From contig NZ_FRCQ01000008.1 in NCBI RefSeq assembly GCF_900142965.1, forward strand, positions 157,744 to 221,743: DNA of 64,000 nucleotides. The letters are read 5' to 3'. A program made the translations under genes and the position numbers. Every line of letters begins with the position of its first letter. Within the stretch, counting starts at the first letter, position 1. Of the stretch, positions 1 to 7,496 are shown piece by piece. This stretch comes from Rhizobacter sp. OV335 (GTDB lineage: Bacteria > Pseudomonadota > Gammaproteobacteria > Burkholderiales > Burkholderiaceae_C). A model generated the notes under the pieces. That model saw only the letters and a program-made list of their open reading frames with translations, was not told the origin of the DNA and made no database searches.

Positions 1-725
1 AGCACCGTGTCGGTCGCGATGCGCCGTGACCACCAGGCGCGCAGCCCGCTGCCGAAGTAGCCGGACGTCGCGTCATAGGCCGACCGTTGCGCGGTCGCGT
101 AGCGCGGATCCACCTGGTAGAAGTAGTCGTGCAGCGATTCGCTGGCCCAGGTGCTGACGACGCTCAACTGCACCTGGCTTTCGCTGTCGGGCCAGCCGCG
201 GCGCTGCCAGCGCAGCTCGGGCTCGACGACGCTGCCATGGCGGTCGATGCCGCGCCCGTCGGTCGAGAACACCGCGCGTGCCTTCAGATGGGCGCTGATC
301 TGTTGCCCGTCTTGCAGCGGCAGGCGCCAGCGCAGCTGCGGGCCGAGCTCGAACAGGTAGTCGAGGCCCGGCATGCCCTGCCGCGCATCGTTGTCGCGCG
401 CATTGAACGCGACGGCGCCCGACAGGTCGAGCTCGAGGCGCCCGCCGGCGAACAGCCGGCTGCGCACGCCGTCTTCGTCGACGCGCAGGCGCTCGCCGCG
501 GTAGACGAAGATCGGCACCGGTGCGATGCGCGAATGGCGCGTGCCGGCAGCGGGGTAGTCGGGGCCGTTGACGGCGACGCCGCCGACGCCGATCTCCCAC
601 AGCGGCTTGCCGCTCGGCGTGGCCTCGACCTTGGCGGGCGGGGCGTCGGCCTGCTGCGCATGGACGAGCGAGGTGGCGAAGAGCAGCGGAAGGACGAACG
701 TGAGGACCCGCGGCAGCCGGCGCAT
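1..725 (-). CDS. MipA/OmpV family outer membrane protein (C-terminus beyond window)
   Basis: The first 241 residues of a MipA/OmpV-type outer membrane beta-barrel are visible; the C-terminus lies left of the window. The start ATG shares one base with the stop of the upstream lipoprotein gene (TGATG), so translation is probably coupled. A signal peptide is clear: MRRLP, then a hydrophobic run ending LVHAQQ. The mature part begins with PLWEIGVGGVAVNGPDYPAA, the typical family opening, followed by alternating strands and acidic turns such as RVDEDGVRSRLFAGGRLELD. Family members were first described as MltA-interacting scaffolds or as outer membrane proteins of unknown transport role; the exact role here is not visible. 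The family is usually about 260 residues, so only a short end is missing. Confidence 0.85.
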   Translation of the reverse strand, partial: MRRLPRVLTFVLPLLFATSLVHAQQADAPPAKVEATPSGKPLWEIGVGGVAVNGPDYPAAGTRHSRIAPVPIFVYRGERLRVDEDGVRSRLFAGGRLELDLSGAVAFNARDNDARQGMPGLDYLFELGPQLRWRLPLQDGQQISAHLKARAVFSTDGRGIDRHGSVVEPELRWQRRGWPDSESQVQLSVVSTWASESLHDYFYQVDPRYATAQRSAYDATSGYFGSGLRAWWSRRIATDTV

Positions 726-1117
726 CAGGGCGTCACGTCCAGGACCAGCGTGCTGCTGTCGGCGGCATGCCCGTCGTTGTCGATCGCCCGGGCATACACG
801 CGCACCGTGCTGCGGCCGTCGGTCGGGCCGGTCAGCGTCCATTCATAGGGCGGGAAACTGTCGCCGCCGAGCAGCACCGAACTGAGGCCGTCGAGGCGGT
901 AGAAGCGCACCTCGTCGATGCCGCTCCGGTCGCTGGCCGCCGCGGACAGCCGCACCGAGCCGCCGGCCTGCACCGACGACGCCGACGCGACCAGCTGCAC
1001 GCTCGGCGGGCCGTCGTCATCGAAGCCGTTGCTCCATTCGACGTAGAAGCCGCCACCGCAGGCGGTGAGCAGCGCCGCACCGGCGAGCACGGCGGAAAGG
1101 TGGGCAGGTCGTCGCAT
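725..1117 (-). CDS. small lipoprotein with an Ig-like fold domain
   Basis: A 130-residue protein. The N-terminus MRRPAHLSAVLAGAALLTAC is a lipoprotein signal with lipobox LTAC (Cys20), so it should be lipid-anchored in the envelope. The mature part carries one Ig-like/CARDB-like module: QLVASASSVQAGGSVRLSAA, then DEVRFYRLDG and a closing AIDNDGHAADSSTLVLDVTP strand, as seen in bacterial surface Ig repeats. No catalytic motif is present. It overlaps the MipA-type gene by one base and is probably co-transcribed with it, so it may be a partner of that porin-like protein. The function is unknown; the lipoprotein call is firm, the Ig-like call is by pattern only. Confidence 0.75.
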   Translation of the reverse strand: MRRPAHLSAVLAGAALLTACGGGFYVEWSNGFDDDGPPSVQLVASASSVQAGGSVRLSAAASDRSGIDEVRFYRLDGLSSVLLGGDSFPPYEWTLTGPTDGRSTVRVYARAIDNDGHAADSSTLVLDVTP

Positions 1118-1135
1118 CAGCGGATGCTACCCCGC

Positions 1136-2167
1136 TCACACGCTGGTCCACCACCGTTTCCCGGGCTGTGGCGCATCCAGCGCGAGGCGCTCGCCCATTT
1201 CAGGCGTGGCCAGCCGCACGCCATGCGTCGCGGCCAGGTCGAGGATGCGGTCGAAGGGCTCGTGCCACGGGTGCATCGCGAGGTCGAAGGTGCCGTTGTG
1301 AACCGGCATCAGCCAGCGCCCGCGCAGGTCGAGGTGGGCCTGCAGCGTCTCCTCGGGCTGCATGTGGACCTCGGGCCACTGCTTGTCATAGGCGCCGGTC
1401 TCGAGCAGCGTCACGTCGAACGGGCCCAGGCGGTCGCCGATGGTCTTGAAGTCGGCGTGGTAGCCGGTGTCGCCGCTGAAGAACAGCCGCAGGTCGCCGG
1501 CGACGATCACCCACGAGGCCCACAGCGTGCTGTCGCCGTCGCGCAGGCTGCGGCCCGAGAAATGCTGCGCCGGCGTGGCCACCAACTGCACACCGTGCAC
1601 GCTGGTCTGCTGCCACCAGTCGAGCTGGCGCACCTTCGAGGCGTCAATGCCCCAGGCGATCAGGCGGTCGCCGACGCCCAGCGGCGTGACGAACACCTCC
1701 ACCTTCGGCGCGAGCTGCAGGATGGCGTCATGGTCGAGGTGGTCGAAGTGGTCGTGCGACAGGATCACGCCCTTGATCGGCGGCAGCGCGTCGATGTCGA
1801 TCGGCGGTGCATGGAAGCGCTTCGGGCCGGCCCACTGCACCGGCGACGCGCGCTCGGAGAACACCGGGTCGGTGAGCCAGAACTCGCCGGCCAGCTTCAG
1901 CAGCAGCGTCGAATGGCCGAGCCGGAACAGACTCGCGTCGGGCGCCTCGGCGAGTGCCGCCGCGCTGAGCGCCTGCACCGGGATCGGTGCGCGCGGCACC
2001 GTGGTGTCGGGCTTGCTCGTCAGCACGCGCCACGCGATGCCGAGCGTCTTCAGGAAGCCGGGCGATTGCCGGGGCACGACGTTGCGGAACTTGCCGTCGC
2101 GGTGCTGCGGCGATGCGGTGTGGTCGGCCGGCGTGGTGCGGCGGGGGCAGAGGGTGGCGGAACTCAT
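1136..2167 (-). CDS. MBL-fold metallo-hydrolase, NAPE-PLD/UlaG-like
   Basis: A 343-residue metallo-beta-lactamase-fold hydrolase. The metal-binding motif SHDHFDHLD is at about residues 137-145. A distal His lies in TPAQHFSGRS, an Asp in FFSGDTGYHADF, and a C-terminal His in MPVHNGTFDLAMHPWHEP. The GHSTLLLKLAGEFWLTDPVF opening and the AQHFSGR segment are characteristic of the group that includes N-acyl-phosphatidylethanolamine phospholipase D and UlaG lactonases. The substrate cannot be read from sequence. The start ATG has a CGGAGTG ribosome-binding site eight bases upstream. It lies 39 bases downstream of the tetR-type gene on the same strand, so it is probably the regulated partner of that repressor. 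Confidence 0.85.
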   Translation of the reverse strand: MSSATLCPRRTTPADHTASPQHRDGKFRNVVPRQSPGFLKTLGIAWRVLTSKPDTTVPRAPIPVQALSAAALAEAPDASLFRLGHSTLLLKLAGEFWLTDPVFSERASPVQWAGPKRFHAPPIDIDALPPIKGVILSHDHFDHLDHDAILQLAPKVEVFVTPLGVGDRLIAWGIDASKVRQLDWWQQTSVHGVQLVATPAQHFSGRSLRDGDSTLWASWVIVAGDLRLFFSGDTGYHADFKTIGDRLGPFDVTLLETGAYDKQWPEVHMQPEETLQAHLDLRGRWLMPVHNGTFDLAMHPWHEPFDRILDLAATHGVRLATPEMGERLALDAPQPGKRWWTSV

Positions 2168-2206
2168 GGCGGGATCACTCCGGTGACGCAGAAAAAGGGC
2201 GGGCGC

Positions 2207-2815
2207 TCAGCGGCGCGCTGGCGAAGGAACGGGCGCGCGGCACACCAGCCGGATCGCGACGCGCATGCGCTCGCGGTAGTCGGCGGTGCTGCGGGCGTGG
2301 TGCTTGATGCCGTGCGACGCGGCCGACAGGTGCAGCGCCAGGTCCTTGGCGCTGACGCCGGCGTCTTTCCAGGCGGCGGCGACGCCACTCGACGTCAGCG
2401 CGCGCGACAGGTCGGCGACCATCGCCTGCTCCAGCTCGTCGAGCACCGGGCCGACCAGTTGCGTGGCCGTCGCGAACAGCTCGGCCAGGTGCTCCTGCGG
2501 CAGCTCGGTGCCATCGGCCTGCGACTTCAGCGCCATGAAGGCGACCAGCAGGCGCTCTTCGATCGGCAGCTCGTCGCGCGCCAGCGCCGCGCGCATCGTG
2601 GCGCGGCTCTGGCCGATCAGCTGCACGACCACGTCCTTGAACAGCGCCTCCTTGTTGGCGAAGTGCAGGTAGAGGCCCTGGCGCGACAGGTCGGCCGCAC
2701 GCGCCAGGTCGTCCATCGAGGTCTTGCGGTAGCCGTAGCGCAGGAAGACGCCGGCCGCGGCCTGCAGGATGGCGTCGCGGCGGGCGGTGGTCGGCTCGAC
2801 GGTGTCGGGTGGCAT
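2207..2815 (-). CDS. TetR/AcrR family transcriptional regulator
   Basis: A DNA-binding repressor of about 202 residues. The N-terminal helix-turn-helix reads RRDAILQAAAGVFLRYGYRK, then TSMDDLARAADLSRQGLYLHFANKEALF, a textbook TetR domain. The remainder is the ligand/dimerisation domain and ends with basic residues. The frame is open further upstream, to a TTG at 2893 and an ATG at 2863. Those positions lie in or before the predicted promoter (TTGACA at 2893-2888, TAAAGT at 2871-2866), so the ATG at 2815 (MPPDTVEP) is the first plausible start. The promoter spacer is a perfect palindrome, which argues for autorepression. The metallo-hydrolase gene follows on the same strand. The ligand is unknown. 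Confidence 0.87.
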   Translation of the reverse strand: MPPDTVEPTTARRDAILQAAAGVFLRYGYRKTSMDDLARAADLSRQGLYLHFANKEALFKDVVVQLIGQSRATMRAALARDELPIEERLLVAFMALKSQADGTELPQEHLAELFATATQLVGPVLDELEQAMVADLSRALTSSGVAAAWKDAGVSAKDLALHLSAASHGIKHHARSTADYRERMRVAIRLVCRAPVPSPARR

Positions 2816-2865
2816 GGTGCAGGGCTCGAAGCCGGGCGGCTCCAAGCGGTTGATCAGTTGCATCA

Positions 2866-2893
2866 ACTTTACACCATGTGCACATGGTGTCAA
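2866..2893 (-). promoter_or_regulatory. Autoregulated promoter with perfect palindromic operator for the TetR gene
   Basis: Reading the minus strand, a perfect -35 TTGACA (2893-2888) and a -10 TAAAGT (2871-2866) are separated by 16 bases. The 20-base perfect palindrome ACACCATGTGCACATGGTGT (2871-2890) fills the spacer and touches both boxes. This is the usual layout of a TetR-family operator that blocks RNA polymerase. The palindrome also overlaps the last base of the VWA lipoprotein gene that reads in from the right. What binds it is inference, from position directly ahead of the tetR-type gene. Confidence 0.8.
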
Positions 2894-4425
2894 GTACGCT
2901 TCAGCTTCGCCAGCTCGTCCGCCACCAGCTTCACCACCAGCCGGTCCAGCGTCTGCACCGAGTACTGCTTCACGTCGTGCGTCGTCTGCGTGCCGGGTCC
3001 GCTGGCCGGGTCGGCGGCATCGCGGTAGGTCAGGAATACGAAGCGGCCGGCGGTGTACTGCGCCATCTGCCGGTAGATGTACTCGCCGACGGGGTCGAGC
3101 CCGCTCGCGCCGACCGCGAACAGCTTGATGCCCTTCGCGAGCGCGGCCTGCATGTCGGTGTCGTACTGCGGGCCGCCGTAGTCCAGGTGCGGCGGCGCAT
3201 CGGCCACCAGCACCACCATGCGGGCCGCATCGCGCCGCCAGCTCAGGCCGTGCACCACCTCGTGCAGCGCCTCGTTCAGCGCCTCGGGCGTGTCGCCGCC
3301 GCCGTTCGCCCGCAACTGGCCGAGCACCTGCTGGAAGCCGCGCAGGTCGTCGGTGAAGTCCTGCGTGCGGGTCAGGAACGCATCGCCGCGGTCGCGGTAG
3401 GCCACCAGCCCCCAGCAGAGGTCAGGCTGCACCGGCAGCTGCGCGATCTGCTGCGCCATCGCCAGCATCGAGGTCTTCAGCTTCGCGATCTCGTCGCCCA
3501 TCGAGCCGGTCGCGTCGACCATGAAGACGAGGTCGAGCCGCGGACGCTGCGCGACCACGGCCTGGCCGAGCCGCACCTGCACCGCGCTCGCCTGGCCGCG
3601 CTGCAGCAGCGCCCGGCCCTGCACGCCGTTCTTGCGCACCGCGATGCCGAGCGTCCGGTCCCCCTGCGCGCCTTGCGGCAGGAAGGCGCGCGGGTGCAGC
3701 CAGACCCGGCCGGCGGTGTCGGTCCGCGCCCACATCACCGGCTGCGCGAGGCCCGGGCGCTGGATCGCGACCTCGGCGTCGTGCACCGGATCGCCCTGCG
3801 CATCGGTCACCTCCAGCAGGTAGCGCTCGGCGATGTCGCGCTCGCGCACCGGCAGGCCGGCGTTGCGCTGCCGGTACGCGAGGTACTCGCCGAAGTCGGC
3901 GTTGTCGTCGACCATGCCGGCGGTGACGGTCTCGCGCACCGGGCGGGGCTTCGTCGGCTGCGGTGCAGGCGGTGCCGGCCAGGGCTCGGGTGCGAACGAC
4001 GCGCTCGGCTCGGGCGCGGGTTTCGCGGCCGGTGCCGCCGGCGCCACGGCGCGCTCGCGCACCGAATCGGCCGCCGAGCCCGCGGCCATCGCCGGCTCGT
4101 CGCGGCGCTCGGGTGCGGCCTTCGATTCGGCCTTCAGCGACTCCCGCTCGATGCGGTCGGCGCGGCCCAGGCGCCGGTTGGCCTGCTGGCCCGCGCCGCC
4201 GGGCACCTCGCGCATCGCCGGCAGGCGGTGGCAGCTGGTCGCAGACGGCGGGCTGAACGCGGGCGGTGCATCGTCGAGCTGCGGCGGCGCGTCCTGCCAG
4301 ACCGGCGGCCAGGGTTCGGCGGCCTGGGCGAGGTTGCCGTCCAGGCTGCCGGCGCAAGCGGCCAGCAGCAGCGAGGCGATCAGCACCGAAGTGAGCGTGC
4401 GGCGCGGGGTCTTCATTGTGTCCAT
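2890..4425 (-). CDS. von Willebrand factor A (VWA) domain lipoprotein
   Basis: A 511-residue lipoprotein. MDTMKTPRRTLTSVLIASLL runs into lipobox LAAC, so it is an envelope protein. A proline/alanine-rich linker (about residues 40-170) precedes a carboxypeptidase-regulatory-like beta domain (YLLEVTDAQGDPVHDAEVAI). A VWA domain follows, with the metal-ion-dependent adhesion motif LVFMVDATGSMGDEI and later GGDTPEALNEAL and VVLVADAPPH. The start at 4425 has a GGAG seven bases upstream; the ATG at 4416 is an alternative. It is transcribed divergently from the ECF sigma/anti-sigma pair and shares a symmetric promoter region with it, which suggests it is a target of that sigma factor. The partner protein or ligand is unknown. 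Confidence 0.85.
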   Translation of the reverse strand: MDTMKTPRRTLTSVLIASLLLAACAGSLDGNLAQAAEPWPPVWQDAPPQLDDAPPAFSPPSATSCHRLPAMREVPGGAGQQANRRLGRADRIERESLKAESKAAPERRDEPAMAAGSAADSVRERAVAPAAPAAKPAPEPSASFAPEPWPAPPAPQPTKPRPVRETVTAGMVDDNADFGEYLAYRQRNAGLPVRERDIAERYLLEVTDAQGDPVHDAEVAIQRPGLAQPVMWARTDTAGRVWLHPRAFLPQGAQGDRTLGIAVRKNGVQGRALLQRGQASAVQVRLGQAVVAQRPRLDLVFMVDATGSMGDEIAKLKTSMLAMAQQIAQLPVQPDLCWGLVAYRDRGDAFLTRTQDFTDDLRGFQQVLGQLRANGGGDTPEALNEALHEVVHGLSWRRDAARMVVLVADAPPHLDYGGPQYDTDMQAALAKGIKLFAVGASGLDPVGEYIYRQMAQYTAGRFVFLTYRDAADPASGPGTQTTHDVKQYSVQTLDRLVVKLVADELAKLKRT

Positions 4426-4483
4426 GCGGGTCTCCAGGGTTGTCGGAACGTGACCCTGGCTGACACGCGGCAGCCGGCGCGAT

Positions 4484-4530
4484 GGGGTGAAACCTTCGCG
4501 AATCTTTTTCGAGGCCCGTCGTTTCACCCC
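4484..4530. promoter_or_regulatory. Divergent promoter region with 10-bp inverted repeat (possible ECF -35 elements)
   Basis: GGGGTGAAAC (4484-4493) and its exact reverse complement GTTTCACCCC (4521-4530) flank 27 bases in the gap between the VWA gene (leftward) and the ECF sigma gene (rightward). TGAAAC resembles -35 elements used by many ECF sigma factors. Each copy points toward the gene it would serve, giving overlapping face-to-face promoters. No convincing -10 element at a standard 16-17 base spacing could be assigned on either side, so an alternative is a binding site for a dimeric regulator. Confidence 0.5.
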
Positions 4531-4581
4531 GTTGCGCACCGTCGCGCGTATCACCCGCTGTATCAGGCAGACTGCCATGCC

Positions 4582-5223
4582 ATGCAACCCGGCCTCCCCA
4601 CTGACACCGACACCAGCGACGACCACCTGATGAGTGCCTATGCGCGCGGCGATGCGGCCGCCTTCGAAGCCCTGTACACCCGCCACCAGGCCGGGCTGTA
4701 CCGCTTCGTGCGCCGGCTGCTCGGCAGCGCGCTGTCGGCGCAGGCCGACGAGGTGTTCCAGGACACCTGGCTGCGCGTGGTCAACGCCCGCGCCAGCTGG
4801 CAGCCGCAGGGCGCGAGCTTCCGCACCTGGCTGTTCACGCTGGCGCACCACCGGGTGATCGACGTGTGGCGGCGCAGCGGCCGCGAGGTGTCGATCACGA
4901 CCGACGACGACGAGGCGCCGTGGGAGCCCGACGCGGCGAACGGCGTGCCGTGGCAGCAGTGGCCGGCGCCGCAGGGCGAGGACATCGCGTTCTGGCGCCG
5001 CGCCGGCGAGCGCCTGCTGGCCTGCCTGGAGGAACTGCCGCTGCCGCAGCGCAGCGCCTTCCTGCTGCACCATGACGACGAGCTGCCGCTGGCCGAGGTG
5101 GCGCGTGCGCTCGAGGTCGGCTTCGAGACCGCGAAGACCCGGCTGCGCTATGCGATGAGCAAGCTGCGCAGTTGCATGGGGGCCTACCTCGCGCCGCTGA
5201 ACGGCACGGAGGCTTCGCGATGA
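4582..5223 (+). CDS. ECF (sigma-70 family) RNA polymerase sigma factor
   Basis: A 213-residue extracytoplasmic-function sigma factor. Region 2 is FEALYTRHQAGLYRFVRRLL, then QADEVFQDTWLRVV and FRTWLFTLAHHRVIDVWRR, which contacts the -10 element. A linker rich in Asp/Trp/Pro follows. Region 4 is LEELPLPQRSAFLLHHDDEL, then PLAEVARALEVGFETAKTRLRYAMSKLR, a helix-turn-helix for the -35 element. The chosen ATG (MQPGLPTD) is the last one before the conserved domain. The stop overlaps the ATG of the next gene (ATGA), coupling it to its presumed anti-sigma factor. The sensed stress is unknown. The divergent VWA lipoprotein is the obvious candidate target. Confidence 0.92.
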   Translation: MQPGLPTDTDTSDDHLMSAYARGDAAAFEALYTRHQAGLYRFVRRLLGSALSAQADEVFQDTWLRVVNARASWQPQGASFRTWLFTLAHHRVIDVWRRSGREVSITTDDDEAPWEPDAANGVPWQQWPAPQGEDIAFWRRAGERLLACLEELPLPQRSAFLLHHDDELPLAEVARALEVGFETAKTRLRYAMSKLRSCMGAYLAPLNGTEASR

Positions 5224-6374
5224 GCGACAAGGCCGACATCGAGCGCGATATCGAACGCGACAGCCACCTGCGGCAGGCGCTGCGCCATGCGCCGGACGCC
5301 GATGCGGCGGCGCCGGCGGCGTTGCGCGCGCTGATCCTGCACGAGGCGCAGGCCAAGGCGCGCGAGGGTCGTGCGGCCATTCCTGCCGCGGCACCGTCGC
5401 TGCCGTCGCGGCTGTGGCACTGGATCGGCAGCCCGCGCTTCGCCGGCGCGCTGGCCGGCGTGGTGGTGATCGGCTTCGCCGGCCTGCTGTGGCGCGAGCG
5501 CCCGCCGGAAGAAGCGCTGCCGCCGCGTGCCGCGGTGCAGGCGCCGACGGCGCCCGCTGCCGAGCCGGCATCCGATCCGTTGGAAAAGAAGAAAGAAGCT
5601 GCGGCATCGATGGCGGGCGCGGCCGTGCCCGCACCGGCCGCCGAGCCTGCGCCCCCGCCAGCACCGGCCCCGTCGGTGCGCAGCGAGAAGCCCAAGCCGC
5701 CGCCCACACCGCGGCAGGCTGAAGAGGCGCCGCGACGCGATGCCGTTGCCGATTCGCCCGGCATCGTGGCCGAGGAATCGACGTTGCAGATGCCACGACC
5801 GATGCCCGCGGCGCCGCCACCTGCGGCCGCGCCCGCCCCCGCGCCGCAGTCGCAGGGCGCGGCGGCCGGTGCGTTGAGCCAGCGCCGCCTGAACGAAAGC
5901 CGCGAGCGCAGCAGCGACACGGCTGACCCGAGCTCGCGGTTCGCGGCCGCGAAGGCCGTCTCGCCCAGCCAGGCTTCCGCGGCCGCGGAAGCGGCTGCGC
6001 CTGCGAGCCTGCAGGCCCATTTCGCGGCCAGCCCGGCCATCGCGCAACTGCGTCAGCAGATCGCCGGCGAAGCGACGCACTGGTACTGGCAACGCCCCGG
6101 CGGCCCGCAGCATCCGTTCGACAACACCATCAGCCAATGGCTCGGCCGCCTGGAGGCCGCGTCACGCGGGCGTTGGCAAAGCCTCGGCAACCTGCGCCCC
6201 GCGCCGGGCACCGAGCTGCAGCTGCTGCGCGATGGCGAGGTCACGCAGCGCCTGCAGCTGACCGACGACGCGTTGCTGTGGGAGCGCCGCGATGTGGGCG
6301 AGACGCTGCGTGCGCCGCTCGACGCGGCGACCCTCGCGGCACTGCGCCAGGCACTGGAGGCGGCGACGCCCTGA
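5220..6374 (+). CDS. putative membrane-anchored anti-sigma factor, Pro/Ala-rich
   Basis: A 384-residue protein whose ATG overlaps the sigma factor stop by four bases. Residues 1-70 are a charged, helical cytoplasmic segment (SDKADIERDIERDSHLRQAL) in the position of an anti-sigma domain. One transmembrane helix follows at about 73-91 (FAGALAGVVVIGFAGLLW). Residues about 95-245 are a low-complexity Pro/Ala/Lys region suited to spanning the periplasm. The C-terminal 100 residues (QLRQQIAGEATHWYWQRPGG onward) look globular and carry no recognised motif. No zinc-binding HxxxCxxC motif is present, so it is not a ZAS-type anti-sigma factor. The role is inferred from operon position and topology. Confidence 0.7.
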   Translation: MSDKADIERDIERDSHLRQALRHAPDADAAAPAALRALILHEAQAKAREGRAAIPAAAPSLPSRLWHWIGSPRFAGALAGVVVIGFAGLLWRERPPEEALPPRAAVQAPTAPAAEPASDPLEKKKEAAASMAGAAVPAPAAEPAPPPAPAPSVRSEKPKPPPTPRQAEEAPRRDAVADSPGIVAEESTLQMPRPMPAAPPPAAAPAPAPQSQGAAAGALSQRRLNESRERSSDTADPSSRFAAAKAVSPSQASAAAEAAAPASLQAHFAASPAIAQLRQQIAGEATHWYWQRPGGPQHPFDNTISQWLGRLEAASRGRWQSLGNLRPAPGTELQLLRDGEVTQRLQLTDDALLWERRDVGETLRAPLDAATLAALRQALEAATP

Positions 6375-6380
6375 CCATTT

Positions 6381-6535
6381 CCCGTTCGCCCTGAGCTTGT
6401 CGAAGGGTCGGGCTGAGCCTGTCGATGCCTTTGCTCGATGCGTGCAGACCCTTCGACAGGCTCAGGGCGAACGGGTGGGTGTGATGCGCAGGCTTCGACA
6501 GGCTCAGCCCGAACGGGTTTCCCTCAGCCCGAACG
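6381..6535. repeat. REP-like palindromic repeat cluster between convergent genes
   Basis: Several copies of one short unit fill the gap between the anti-sigma gene and the convergent dehydrogenase gene. The forward copy begins at 6381 with CCCGTTCGCCCTGAGCTTGT and continues CGAAGGGT. Inverted copies CCTTCGACAGGCTCAGGGCG (about 6448-6475) and GCTTCGACAGGCTCAGCCCG (6492-6517) follow, then a partial CTCAGCCCGAACG (6523-6535). The forward and first inverted copies can pair into a long stem with a loop of about 38 bases. Units of this CTGAGC-TGTCGAAGG type are widespread intergenic REP elements in proteobacteria. This one may also act as a two-way terminator. Confidence 0.8.
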
Positions 6536-6542
6536 TGCCTCT

Positions 6543-7496
6543 TCAGCCCTGCGCGAGCCAGGCCGCCAGGCCTGCCGTGACACCATCCGCGAAGCGCTGG
6601 AACACCGGCTCGACAACGAAGCCCAGGTGCGGCGTCAGCAGCAGGTTCGGCGCGTCGCGCAGCGGATGGTCGGTCGCCAGCGGTTCGGCGTCGAACACGT
6701 CCAGCGCCGCGGCCCCCGGCCGGCCCTGCTTCAGCGCCGCCACCAGCGCATCGGTGTCGACCAGCGACGCACGCGAGGTGTTCACCAGCACGCTGTCCGA
6801 CCGCATCGTCGCGAGCCGCTCGGCGTTGATCAGGTGCCGCGTCTCGGCCGTCGGCACCAGGTGCAGGCTGACCACCGCCGAGGTGGCCAGCAACTCTTCC
6901 AGCGGCAGCGAGCTCGCGCCATGCTGCAGCGCGCGCTGCTCGGTCATGTGCGGGCTCCAGGTGACGACGTCCATGCCGAAGGCCCGGCCGACGGCGGCCA
7001 CGCGGCCGCCGATCTCGCCGAGGCCGATCAGCCCCAGCCGCTGGCCGTGCAGCACCGGCGCGAGCGGCTCGGCCACCTCGCTGCGCCAGCCGCCGGCGCG
7101 CAGCCGCGCGCTCGAGACCGCCACCTGCTTCACCGCACCGAGGATCAGCGCCCAGGTCAGCTCGCAGGTCGCGCTCTTCGACGGGCCCCATTCGGTGTGG
7201 TGCACCGGGATGCCGCGCGCCTGCAGCGCCTGCTGGTCGAGCGCGTTGTTGCGAGTGCCGGTGTAGGCCAGGAAGCGCAGCTTCGGCAACTGCGCCAGCA
7301 GCTCGGTGCCGAACGGCGTGCGGTCGCGCATCAGCACGATCGCGTCGGCGTCGCGCAATGCATCGAGCAACGCATCGCCGCGCAACGGCGCATGGTGGAT
7401 CGTCACATCGGCGGCCGCGTCGATCGCGCGCCAGTCGCCGAGCCGACGGAAACTCCGTTCCCAGTCGTCGAGCGCGACGATGCGCGGCCTCGTCAT
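6543..7496 (-). CDS. D-2-hydroxyacid dehydrogenase family protein
   Basis: A 317-residue NAD(P)-dependent oxidoreductase of the D-isomer-specific 2-hydroxyacid dehydrogenase family. It would interconvert a 2-keto acid and a D-2-hydroxy acid in the cytosol. The nucleotide-binding glycine motif is GLIGLGEIGGRV (about 155-166). The catalytic triad is visible as Arg242 (NTSR), Glu271 (DVFDAEPL) and His290 (LTPHLGF). Its ATG overlaps the stop of the MmgE/PrpD gene by four bases, and it is the last gene of the GntR-headed cluster. The substrate is therefore likely an organic acid handled by that cluster, but the specific acid cannot be read. Confidence 0.88.
   Translation of the reverse strand: MTRPRIVALDDWERSFRRLGDWRAIDAAADVTIHHAPLRGDALLDALRDADAIVLMRDRTPFGTELLAQLPKLRFLAYTGTRNNALDQQALQARGIPVHHTEWGPSKSATCELTWALILGAVKQVAVSSARLRAGGWRSEVAEPLAPVLHGQRLGLIGLGEIGGRVAAVGRAFGMDVVTWSPHMTEQRALQHGASSLPLEELLATSAVVSLHLVPTAETRHLINAERLATMRSDSVLVNTSRASLVDTDALVAALKQGRPGAAALDVFDAEPLATDHPLRDAPNLLLTPHLGFVVEPVFQRFADGVTAGLAAWLAQG

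Noticed and set aside
4426..5820. In-frame upstream extension of the VWA lipoprotein through the sigma factor region
   Set aside because: The lipoprotein signal with ribosome-binding site begins at 4425; sequence upstream of it is the antisense of the ECF sigma and anti-sigma genes.
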